NCBI GenBank assembly: GCA_016722065.1
Contig: JADKGX010000001.1
Coordinates: 992,001-1,056,000 of the forward strand
Direction of reading: 5' to 3'
Length of the DNA stretch: 64,000 nt
From: Planctomycetota bacterium
GTDB taxonomy: Bacteria > Planctomycetota > UBA8742 > UBA2392
This document shows positions 57,130 through 64,000 of this stretch, piece after piece; the first letter of the stretch is position 1, and each line of letters opens with the position of its first letter. Under the pieces are notes generated by a model that was not told the origin of the DNA, did not search any database, and saw only the letters and a program-made list of their open reading frames with translations. Position numbers and translations under genes: made by a program.

Positions 57130-58251
57130 CTATAGTTTCGCCCCGGCTGCGGCATGAGTGCCCAGTACCTCCAGCCACTGGCGGCCCACCTGAGGCAGCG
57201 TGAAATGCTGCTGGGCATACACTTTGCCGGCGCGACCCAGGGCGACCTGGCGAGGCGCATCAGACAACAGCTCGCGCAAACCCTGGGCCAGGGCTGATGC
57301 CGTGGGTTCACAGGCTTCAACGGCACCGGCTTGCGCCATCTCGGGGGTCAACAGGGCACGGGGGCTGGCCAGCACGGCAAGGCCGGCCGCTGCGGCCTCG
57401 GCAATCACCATGCCGAAGTTCTCAAAGCCCGTGGCAGGGTGCACCAGAATGCCCCCGGGGGCGGCCAGCTCGCGCAGTTGTGCCGGGCTTAGAATGCCGT
57501 GCACGCGCAGCACGCCAGCCTGGATCAAGGGCGCGGCCAGTTGCCTCACCTGGCGGGCATAGGCGTCGTCGCTGACGGCACCGGCAAATTCGGCCGTGAA
57601 GTCCACGCCTTGGCCGTGCAAGGCCAACAGTGCCTGCACCAATTCCAGCACACCTTTGCGCGGGTGCCAGCGGTTCAGGCACAGCACGCGGCGGGCCGGG
57701 CGCGGGTCCGCGGCCTGGTACCAGGCCGGCTCCACGGGGTTGGGTACCACCCCGGATGGCAGGGTCGACCGGCGCGCCGTGGCGCTGGATCGGGCGGCGT
57801 CGGCCTGGGTGGAAAACAGCAACCGGGCGGCACGCACGCGGCGGGCCTCGCCTTGCACCCAGCGCAGTCGCTTGCGCCAGCGGTGGTGGGCCACGGCGTC
57901 GGGGTCCAGCATGCCGTGCGGCACAAGCCAGGCCGGCACACCCGCAGCCACGGCGGCATCAATGGCATAGCGCGTAGGCGAAAGCCACAGCGTGTGCGCA
58001 ATCACGGCTGTGTAGTCGCCCGCGTGGCTTGCAAGCCAGCGGCGCAATTCACGGCTGGCGCGCGTCAGGCGCGGCGCAGTCGGTGCAAACACATGTATTG
58101 CCATGTCGGGCAATGGCGGCTGGGGCTGTCCCACCACGGCGCATTCGGCCTGTATGCCGGCAGCGGCCATCGCGCCAAGGGCGCTTACCAAGGCGCTGCG
58201 AATACCCCCCTGGGTGGAATCCAGGCTGGGTATCACGTGCAGCACCCTCAT
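57130..58251 (-). CDS. glycosyltransferase family 4 protein
   Basis: A 373-residue GT-B fold glycosyltransferase. The N-terminal domain has LHVIPSLDSTQGGIRSAL; the C-terminal GT4 part has RVLCLNRWHPRKGVLELVQ, the sugar-nucleotide-binding GFENFGMVIAEAAAAGLAV (EX7E motif) and VHPATG. It is expected to add a sugar to a lipid-linked or growing glycan on the cytoplasmic face; the sugar is unknown. The ATG at 58251 overlaps the stop of the upstream O-antigen-ligase-like gene by 4 bases (ATGA). Confidence 0.92.
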   Translation of the reverse strand: MRVLHVIPSLDSTQGGIRSALVSALGAMAAAGIQAECAVVGQPQPPLPDMAIHVFAPTAPRLTRASRELRRWLASHAGDYTAVIAHTLWLSPTRYAIDAAVAAGVPAWLVPHGMLDPDAVAHHRWRKRLRWVQGEARRVRAARLLFSTQADAARSSATARRSTLPSGVVPNPVEPAWYQAADPRPARRVLCLNRWHPRKGVLELVQALLALHGQGVDFTAEFAGAVSDDAYARQVRQLAAPLIQAGVLRVHGILSPAQLRELAAPGGILVHPATGFENFGMVIAEAAAAGLAVLASPRALLTPEMAQAGAVEACEPTASALAQGLRELLSDAPRQVALGRAGKVYAQQHFTLPQVGRQWLEVLGTHAAAGAKL

Positions 58252-59804
58252 GTCTTCATGCGCTGTGCGGCTTCGCGATCAAGTCGCGCAAACCCCAGCA
58301 ACGCCCCCACACAGGACCAGAACACCAGCAGCATGGTGCCGTTTTCAAGAATCGGAAAAGCCTTCAGCAGGTACCAAGAAATCTGGCCGCACAGATACAC
58401 CCACAACGCAAAACGCAGCGGGGCATAGCGCATGTTGCGGTTCTCAAAGGCAATCAGGAACAGGCCGATAAACAGCCAGGCCATCAGAAAGCCGCCCACA
58501 ATCAAGCCGAAGTCCCCAAAGCTGTAGCGAATCAGCGCCCCGCCCCATTCCACCCACTCGGCGCCCGGCGAAGGCTTGCCCACGAGCGACATCACGCGCC
58601 CGGCCGCGCCGGCGGTGCCCGTGCCGTGCCCCAACAGGCCGGCGTTGACGGAAAGCGGCGCCGCCACGGCGTAGTCCACTCGTTCCTGCACCACGGCGGG
58701 GCTCATTGCCGTCCAGAACGCCGTCGTGCGTGGCGCCCCCATGGTGCTGACCAGCAGCGCCCCCAGCAGCACGCCCACCACACCCCCGGCCAGCAGGCCG
58801 CCGCGCATGCGCAGTTCAGGCCGCACCAGCGGGCCCAAGGGTTGGGCATAGAAGCGCGAAAACGCCAACGGGAACATCGCAATCACGCCGCAAATGATCA
58901 GCGAAAGGCCGGTGCGAATGCCCGAAAGATACGCCCCTGAAATCGCGCAGTAACCGCACAGCCACAGCAGCAGGGACTGGCGGCGCTCCTGCCCCACCTT
59001 GATAAGCCCCACTACCATGCAGAACTGGCACAGGCAGATCAGCGCATACAGCGTGGGAGTTGCAAAGAAGGATTCGTTGTAGCCCAGCACTTCGCCGGAT
59101 TCGAGCGTGCGTTCACCAAAGAAGGCCCGGTCGGTCAGAAAGCCGGGCAGCATGTCGCGAAAGTCGTTCTGCAGCAGCGCCAGCACCAGAAACGGTATCG
59201 CCAGGTACACAATCCGCCGCAGCCAGACCACGGATTCTTCGCCGTCGCGCACAGACGCATAGACCAGCAGGGTCAGGGGCACGTACACCGACCAGGTGCG
59301 CAGACCCGAAATCGCCACCAGCAGGTGGGGCACGTCGGGGTTGAACATTTCCATCACCACAAAACCCAGCCACAGCAGCACGGGCGCAACCACCTTGACC
59401 TTGAAATCGGGCGCCAGGGCAACACGCCCGGCCTTGCGGCCCAGAAAGTAGGAGCAATAGGCCCCCAGGGCCACCAGGTCTTTCACCACGGGCACCCAGC
59501 CGGGCAGGCCGGTTAAGGCTTTGCGCACAGAGTCTTCGGTCAGGGCCAGCATCAGCAACAGGAACAAACCGCGGCGCCAGTCCAGAAATGCAATCACGAC
59601 GCTGCTGGCCAGCACCGCCCCGCCTGCACCCAAAATGGCGCCGGTGACCATGTCTTCGCGGTTCAACGAAGCGCCCAACCCGGCGCAAAGCAGGGCAAAA
59701 CCAAACATGCCCAAGAGCACACCACGCATGCGAATGGGTAAAATGGCTTGCTTTTGCAAGCCCCCATGTTGGGCGATTCCAAATCTGGCTGTAGTTGTTG
59801 TCAT
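58248..59804 (-). CDS. O-antigen ligase/polymerase-like membrane protein
   Basis: A 518-residue protein with about 12 membrane segments. It has the large periplasmic loop before the last segments (about 370-420, including GHGTGTAGAAGRVMSL) and the GYNESFFATPTLYALICL and YLSGIRTGLSLIICG segments seen in Wzy/WaaL-type proteins. It would polymerise or ligate glycan repeat units at the periplasmic face. AAGGGAAGGA lies directly before the ATG at 59804. First gene of the minus-strand polysaccharide unit and divergent from the Wzz-like gene. Confidence 0.82.
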   Translation of the reverse strand: MTTTTARFGIAQHGGLQKQAILPIRMRGVLLGMFGFALLCAGLGASLNREDMVTGAILGAGGAVLASSVVIAFLDWRRGLFLLLMLALTEDSVRKALTGLPGWVPVVKDLVALGAYCSYFLGRKAGRVALAPDFKVKVVAPVLLWLGFVVMEMFNPDVPHLLVAISGLRTWSVYVPLTLLVYASVRDGEESVVWLRRIVYLAIPFLVLALLQNDFRDMLPGFLTDRAFFGERTLESGEVLGYNESFFATPTLYALICLCQFCMVVGLIKVGQERRQSLLLWLCGYCAISGAYLSGIRTGLSLIICGVIAMFPLAFSRFYAQPLGPLVRPELRMRGGLLAGGVVGVLLGALLVSTMGAPRTTAFWTAMSPAVVQERVDYAVAAPLSVNAGLLGHGTGTAGAAGRVMSLVGKPSPGAEWVEWGGALIRYSFGDFGLIVGGFLMAWLFIGLFLIAFENRNMRYAPLRFALWVYLCGQISWYLLKAFPILENGTMLLVFWSCVGALLGFARLDREAAQRMKT

Positions 59805-59812
59805 TCCTTCCC

Positions 59813-59841
59813 TTGAGTGTACGGCATTTCCTGCCGATAAT
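59813..59841 (+). promoter_or_regulatory. sigma70-type promoter of the Wzz-Wza-UXS operon, with an inverted repeat in the spacer
   Basis: TTGAGT (59813-59818), a 17-base spacer and GATAAT (59836-59841), 4 of 6 and 5 of 6 consensus matches, the best promoter seen in the window. The spacer and edge hold CGGCA-TTTCC-TGCCG (59822-59836), a candidate operator. The leader contains TTGGCCC-7-GGGCCAA (59848-59868) as a hairpin before the GTG start. Confidence 0.65.
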
Positions 59842-59910
59842 GGAGTCTTGGCCCACAGTTCGGGCCAAACACCCCCGGGCCGGTAAACGCCACCCGGGCA
59901 GGAAGGCGAC

Positions 59911-62022
59911 GTGACAGAAGCGCTGGAAGTTGTGGTCTCTGATGTTCGCCGCTATGCGGCGGCGGGTGACTTCACGTCCGCCCGCAAACGGCTGGCCGAA
60001 CACATGGAAGCCTACCCCAACGGCCCGGTGGCCCAACTGAATGAACACCGCCGAACGCTGGAAGTACTGGAGTCACTGGAAGTCGTGCGCCAATTGTTGC
60101 GCGACGGAAAGACGGCTTCGGCCGCCCGTGCCGCGGAAGGCATTCGAGACGCCCTGAACAGCACCGAATACGCCCAACTGGGCATTCTGGGCGCCGCGCT
60201 GGCGCTGCTGGGTCGTGCCAGCGACTTGGCCCGAAGGGCCGAATCCGGCGAACGCTCGCCCATGCTTGGCGAGGAACTTGGCGCCTTTGTTGAATACCTC
60301 AGCAGTGAACTGAACCACCTGCAAACCGAGCAAGTAGATCGCCGGCTGCAACGCGTGCTGCAACCCGCGCAAACCGCAGACGCTGCCGCAACCGCCACAC
60401 TGGGCGACCTGCTTTCGCGCCGCCCCTGGCGCACCAACCTGCTGCCCACGGTTTCCCAGAAGGCAACCCGCACCCAGGCCGAACCCGAGCCCCAAAGCCA
60501 GGCCCAGCCCGCAGACCCGGTGCAGGCCGCAGCATCTGGAACCAGCCCCGTGATCGGGCGCATCCTGATTGCCCAGGAACAAACCGAACGCATTGCGCCG
60601 GTTGTGCAGCCGCAAACCGCCACAGGAAGCGCGGATACGTTTGACCTGGTCGGGCGCGCGGCCTTGCGTTATTGGCATATCGTGGCCGGTTGTGCCGTGA
60701 TCGCCGCGGCCATTGGCTATCTGGCCGTGCTGTCGGCACCCCAGAAGTACCAGTCCAGTTCGTTGCTGCAGAAAACCCCGCAATCGCGTCTGCGCGCGCC
60801 CATTACGGGCAACAGCGAAGACTACGTGACCTCGCTGCCCAGCCAGACTGTGCTGCAACTGGCAACGCTGGACCCGTTTCGCGAACGCGTCTCGCGGCGC
60901 CTGACCGACATTGGCTGGACAGAAAGCGGCAAGCCCGACCCCAACACGCGCATCCCGATTACGCGCGAAGAAGTGGCGGGTGCGTTAACGGTCAATGTCG
61001 ATAACACCGGCGGCGGCATTTTCTCGATTCGCTTCACCGCCGTTTCACGCGACCGGGCCACAGCCCAGGCGATTGCCGGCGCAGCCGCCGAGGAATTCCG
61101 GCAGCTTCACTATGAACACATGACGCGCGAGGCCGGGGCCAACCTGGCCGACTATGAGAAGCGGCAAAAAGACATTCTTGCCCAGTTGGACAAACTGTAT
61201 CAGCGTCGCCTGCAGGAGTTCGCAGTCGAGAACACTGATTCCGTGGGTGTTACGCTGAAGGATCGCATTGACCAGATTATTCTGGAGTTGCGCAACGCCC
61301 GCACCCAGCACGACAGCCTTGCGCTGCAACTGACCGCCGCACGCCAGGCCGAACAATCCCTGGCCGAAATCGCCCTGCGCATACCGCCCTACGAGGAATT
61401 AGCACCTGATGCCAAGCTGCTGGCCCTGCACCGCCTGCAGGCCGACATGGAAAAGGACCTGTTTGATCTGTTGCGCAAACGCAGCGATTTGGGGCCCGAA
61501 CACCCCATGCAGCGCCGTATCCGCGACCTGCAGGAAGACCTGAATCTGGTCGAGAAAGAAATCGAAGAACTCGAACGCACCAACGCCGCGGATGTTGACA
61601 AGCGCAAGGTCAGCCCTTTGCGCGCCGCGGCCGACAGCCGCGTGGCTGAAGCCAAGGCCGCATCGGCGCTGTTGCAGCTTCAGTTTGACGCCGTGGGCAA
61701 GGATGTGCCCAAGCTGGAGGGCGGACTTTCCAGGTTGCGTGAACAATACCTCGCCAGCGAAACCCTGCGCCGTGACGAAACCAGCCTGGTCGCCCAGAAA
61801 GAACGCAACGAAGTGATCCTGGAGGAACTCTCGGCTGTCAGCAAAGGCGCCGAGCGCGAATTGACGCTGCTTTCCCCGGCTTCGCAGTCTCAGCCCGTGC
61901 CGCGCCAGGAACTGGTGGGCATTGCCATTGGCCTGATTGCCGGGCTGATTATCGGCATTGGCATTGCCGTGGCCCTGCTGCGCCGCCGCCAACTGGATGA
62001 AGCGGAGTTTGCCACGGCATGA
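59911..62022 (+). CDS. Wzz/GumC-like polysaccharide chain-length protein with a long N-terminal cytoplasmic region
   Basis: A 703-residue inner-membrane protein. Residues 1-250 are hydrophilic and helical with a TPR-like start (YAAAGDFTSARKRLAEHMEA) and a Pro/Gln/Thr-rich linker. A membrane helix at about 255-275 (YWHIVAGCAVIAAAIGYLA), a long coiled-coil periplasmic domain (Wzz type, YQSSSLLQKTP, FTAVSRDRATAQAIAGAAAE) and a second membrane helix at about 668-690 follow. There is no C-terminal BY-kinase domain. Usual Wzz proteins begin near the first membrane segment, so the 250-residue N-terminal part is unusual. GTG start with AGGAAGG 4-10 bases upstream. First gene of a coupled operon. Confidence 0.85.
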   Translation: MTEALEVVVSDVRRYAAAGDFTSARKRLAEHMEAYPNGPVAQLNEHRRTLEVLESLEVVRQLLRDGKTASAARAAEGIRDALNSTEYAQLGILGAALALLGRASDLARRAESGERSPMLGEELGAFVEYLSSELNHLQTEQVDRRLQRVLQPAQTADAAATATLGDLLSRRPWRTNLLPTVSQKATRTQAEPEPQSQAQPADPVQAAASGTSPVIGRILIAQEQTERIAPVVQPQTATGSADTFDLVGRAALRYWHIVAGCAVIAAAIGYLAVLSAPQKYQSSSLLQKTPQSRLRAPITGNSEDYVTSLPSQTVLQLATLDPFRERVSRRLTDIGWTESGKPDPNTRIPITREEVAGALTVNVDNTGGGIFSIRFTAVSRDRATAQAIAGAAAEEFRQLHYEHMTREAGANLADYEKRQKDILAQLDKLYQRRLQEFAVENTDSVGVTLKDRIDQIILELRNARTQHDSLALQLTAARQAEQSLAEIALRIPPYEELAPDAKLLALHRLQADMEKDLFDLLRKRSDLGPEHPMQRRIRDLQEDLNLVEKEIEELERTNAADVDKRKVSPLRAAADSRVAEAKAASALLQLQFDAVGKDVPKLEGGLSRLREQYLASETLRRDETSLVAQKERNEVILEELSAVSKGAERELTLLSPASQSQPVPRQELVGIAIGLIAGLIIGIGIAVALLRRRQLDEAEFATA

Positions 62023-62783
62023 CCAAACCGCGAATCTTGTGCTGGTTGATTCTTCCCCTGTTGCTGGCCGCGGCCTGCGCCGGCCCGGCCAAGTACACCG
62101 ACGTCACCACGCTGAAAGAACTTCCCAAGGACACCTACGTTTATCGCATTGCGCCAGGCGACGAAGTGCGCGTCGAGATTCTGCAGGACCCTGATTACAA
62201 CCACGAAACCACCGTGCTGCCCGACGGCACGGCGTCCTTTCGCTGGATTGGCGAAGTCGACATGTACAACCACACCCTGTCAGAAGCGCGCGAGTTGTTG
62301 CGCACCAAGCTCAAGCCCTACTACACCAACCCCACCATGTCGCTGCAGCTCAAGCGCTCCAATGGCCCCGACCCGATTGTGTTCCTGGGCAACTTCGGTG
62401 GCAGTACCAGCACCGGCAGCACGCCCCAGGTCAACAGCGGCGGCCTGATTGCCTACCGCAAGGGTATGGGAGTGATGGAAGCCGTGGCCCGCGCAGGTGG
62501 TATTGGCGAACCCGATATCGACGTTGCCCCCTACCTGTTTGTCGTGCGCAACATCAAGTCGCTCAAGGATCGCCAGGTGTTCCGCTTTGACCTGGCTGAA
62601 GCCGTGCGTGGCGGCTCGCCGGACCTGCCTTTGCACCCCGGCGACGTGATGTTTATTGACCAGTCCTGGTTACAGGACCTCAGCCGCGCGCTGGGTTATG
62701 TAACCACGGTGGTCAGTTCCAGCACCCAGGGCATCGGCACGGCCTTGTTGATTGACACCGTATCTGACCGGGCCCGCAACTGA
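62019..62783 (+). CDS. polysaccharide export lipoprotein (Wza-like)
   Basis: A 254-residue outer-membrane export lipoprotein: lipobox LLAAAC (Cys20). The PES motif region is YRIAPGDEVRVEILQDPDY with VLPDGTASFRWIGEV, followed by the SLBB-type second half with MGVMEAVARAGGIGEP and DLPLHPGDVMFI. It is shorter than Escherichia coli Wza, with one SLBB-like repeat. The ATG overlaps the wzz-like stop by four bases (ATGA) and its own stop overlaps the next start by one base, so the three genes are translationally coupled. It should form the export channel for the polysaccharide. Confidence 0.9.
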   Translation: MTKPRILCWLILPLLLAAACAGPAKYTDVTTLKELPKDTYVYRIAPGDEVRVEILQDPDYNHETTVLPDGTASFRWIGEVDMYNHTLSEARELLRTKLKPYYTNPTMSLQLKRSNGPDPIVFLGNFGGSTSTGSTPQVNSGGLIAYRKGMGVMEAVARAGGIGEPDIDVAPYLFVVRNIKSLKDRQVFRFDLAEAVRGGSPDLPLHPGDVMFIDQSWLQDLSRALGYVTTVVSSSTQGIGTALLIDTVSDRARN

Positions 62784-63739
62784 TGGGCCGCGTGCTGGTT
62801 AGCGGCGGCGCGGGTTTTCTGGGCAGCCACTTGTGCGACGCGCTGCTGGCTGCCGGCCACGAAGTAACCGCGATTGACGACTTGAGCACCGGCACCCGGG
62901 CCAACTTGCAGGCAGCTGGCGCGCATGCCCGCTTTCACTTTGAACAAGCCGACGTCCTGCAACCCCTGTGCGGGCAGTACGACCGCCTGTATCACCTGGC
63001 TTGTCCCGCCAGCCCAGCACAATACCGGCGCGACCCCGTGCGCACCCTGAAAGTTGCTGTCACCGGCACGCTGCATGCGCTGGAGTTGGCCGCGCAAACC
63101 GGCGCCAGGCTGCTGCTGGCAAGCACCAGCGAAGTGTACGGCGACCCGCTGATTCACCCGCAACCCGAAAGCTACTTCGGCAATGTCGACACCCAGGGCA
63201 CCCGGGCCTGCTACGACGAAGGCAAGCGCGCCGCCGAAACCCTGGTGGCCGACTTTGTTCGCACGCGCCGGGTCGATGCCCGCACTGCGCGCATCTTCAA
63301 CACCTATGGCCCGCGCATGGCCCTGGCCGACGGGCGCGTGGTCACCAACTTCATTGTCGCGGCACTGCAGGGCAAGCCTCTGCAACTTACCGGCGGCGGC
63401 GGCCAGGGCCGCAGCTTCTGTTATGTCGATGACTTGATTGCCGGCCTGACAGGCTTGATGGAAACCCATTCTGCCCACGCCAGCGCGCCGACCAACCTGG
63501 GCATGCCGCAGCAGATTTCCGTGCGCGAGCTGGCCCACTTGGTGATCCGCCTGACCGGCTCGAAGTCAACACTGGCCGACACACCCGGCGAAGCAGGCGA
63601 CCCCGCGCGCCGTTGCCCGGATATCAGCCGGGCACGGGCGATGTTCGGCTTTGATCCGAAAACCGGGCTCGAGCAAGGCCTGCTGCGCACAATCGACTAC
63701 GCCCGCGGCGCTTTGGCCTCTGCGGCAACCGTGCGGTAA
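62783..63739 (+). CDS. uxs: UDP-glucuronate decarboxylase (UDP-xylose synthase)
   Basis: A 318-residue NAD-dependent epimerase/dehydratase-family enzyme that converts UDP-glucuronate to UDP-xylose. The glycine motif is VSGGAGFLGSHLCDALL; the family-specific HLACPASPAQYRRDPVRTLK, ASTSEVYGDP with HPQPESYFGNVD, and RACYDEGKRAAETL (catalytic Tyr and Lys) are nearly diagnostic for UXS. The product would be xylose for the polysaccharide. The start overlaps the Wza-like stop by one base. Its 3-prime end overlaps that of the convergent glycosyltransferase by 43 bases. Confidence 0.93.
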   Translation: MGRVLVSGGAGFLGSHLCDALLAAGHEVTAIDDLSTGTRANLQAAGAHARFHFEQADVLQPLCGQYDRLYHLACPASPAQYRRDPVRTLKVAVTGTLHALELAAQTGARLLLASTSEVYGDPLIHPQPESYFGNVDTQGTRACYDEGKRAAETLVADFVRTRRVDARTARIFNTYGPRMALADGRVVTNFIVAALQGKPLQLTGGGGQGRSFCYVDDLIAGLTGLMETHSAHASAPTNLGMPQQISVRELAHLVIRLTGSKSTLADTPGEAGDPARRCPDISRARAMFGFDPKTGLEQGLLRTIDYARGALASAATVR

Positions 63740-64000
63740 ACCGCGGCATATTGGCTTGCGATGTTTGCGGGTGCGAAGCGCTGAAGGTTCGCAAACCCTG
63801 CCGTGACAAGCCGGCCCCGCAGCTCGGTATCACCAGACAGCGACTCTATGGCAGCGCGAATCTGGCTGCCATCGCGCGGGTCGATCAGCAACGCGCCGTC
63901 ACCCGCCACCCAGTTCAAGGGCTCAATGCTTGATGTAACGACGGGCAGCCCGGCGGCCTGGGCCTCCACGACCGGCATACCAAACCCTTCGTACAACGAG
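63697..64000 (-). CDS. glycosyltransferase family 4, C-terminal part (cut by window edge)
   Basis: The last ~100 residues of a GT4 glycosyltransferase whose start lies beyond the right edge. SLYEGFGMPVVEAQAAG is the EX7E donor-binding motif, followed by PVVTSSIEPLNWVAGDGA and the final helices. In frame to the edge of the window, so it is truncated by the window, not by mutation. Convergent with uxs, with 43 bases of overlapping 3-prime ends. It probably belongs to the same polysaccharide locus. Confidence 0.85.
   Translation of the reverse strand, partial: SLYEGFGMPVVEAQAAGLPVVTSSIEPLNWVAGDGALLIDPRDGSQIRAAIESLSGDTELRGRLVTAGFANLQRFAPANIASQYAAVYRTVAAEAKAPRA

Overview
The window is a GC-rich bacterial chromosome segment, almost fully coding. 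Several proteins carry lipoprotein signals (Cys lipoboxes), one is a predicted outer-membrane beta-barrel ending in Phe, and there is a Wza-type export lipoprotein, so the cell is a diderm. RNase Y, a split glycine dehydrogenase (P1/P2), E1 subunits of 2-oxoacid dehydrogenases and several families of short dispersed palindromes together suggest a member of the Planctomycetota or a related PVC-type lineage. That placement rests on remembered resemblance of the repeats and on gene content, and I hold it at about even odds. No rRNA, tRNA, CRISPR array, prophage or classical transposase gene was found.

Layout. 1-9.5 kb: 3-hydroxyacyl-CoA dehydrogenase, a DUF4190/pilin-like membrane protein, an orphan ABC ATPase, an outer-membrane barrel with a small lipoprotein, a TfoX-like protein, a YyaL/DUF255 thioredoxin-fold protein and a lone NuoF. 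10-15 kb: RNase Y, NmrA-like, HIT and SixA-like proteins and a DapL-type aminotransferase. 15-20 kb: a complete glycine cleavage operon gcvT-gcvH-gcvPA-gcvPB on the minus strand. 20-30 kb: a CPA2/Kef-type antiporter, AccD, a DUF1232 protein, a PAP2 phosphatase, a metallo-beta-lactamase-fold enzyme and an IMPase. 30-39 kb: a candidate small RNA, a MarR regulator, 2-oxoacid dehydrogenase E1-beta and E1-alpha on either side of three unrelated genes, LipB, a DnaQ-fold exonuclease and a guanine-deaminase-like amidohydrolase. 39-48 kb: secreted proteins, namely a frameshifted beta-propeller protein, an 884-residue Gly-rich lipoprotein and a lipoprotein with four DUF192-like units. 48-54 kb: a repeat-rich gap, a fused alpha-beta E1 and a TPR protein with an embedded C39-like peptidase domain. 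54-64 kb: a surface-polysaccharide locus with two divergent arms. The minus arm holds an O-antigen-ligase-like protein, a GT4 glycosyltransferase, MBOAT and SGNH proteins. The plus arm holds Wzz-like and Wza-like proteins and UDP-glucuronate decarboxylase, behind a good sigma70-type promoter.

The most unusual feature is a set of short inverted-arm elements whose arms are degenerate tandem arrays, usually of 7-bp units. One, 14896-15392, has 37-bp terminal inverted repeats (35 of 37 identical) around a gene for a four-helix-bundle protein of the 23S rRNA intervening-sequence family. Gene-less versions sit in the next two gaps of the gcv operon. A 75-bp version lies in frame inside lipB and adds exactly 25 codons. 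A related 210-bp insertion with heptad arrays at both ends lies in frame inside the fused E1 gene. The unit differs at each locus and, in the two coding insertions, resembles the host sequence at the junction. This looks like a small mobile or self-expanding element family, with the four-helix-bundle protein as its candidate protein component.

Functional links: LipB and the glycine cleavage H protein and 2-oxoacid dehydrogenases all depend on lipoate, so several lipoate-linked genes lie within 36 kb. The right-hand 10 kb encodes synthesis, acylation and export of a surface polysaccharide. The genes between are mainly housekeeping or of unknown function.
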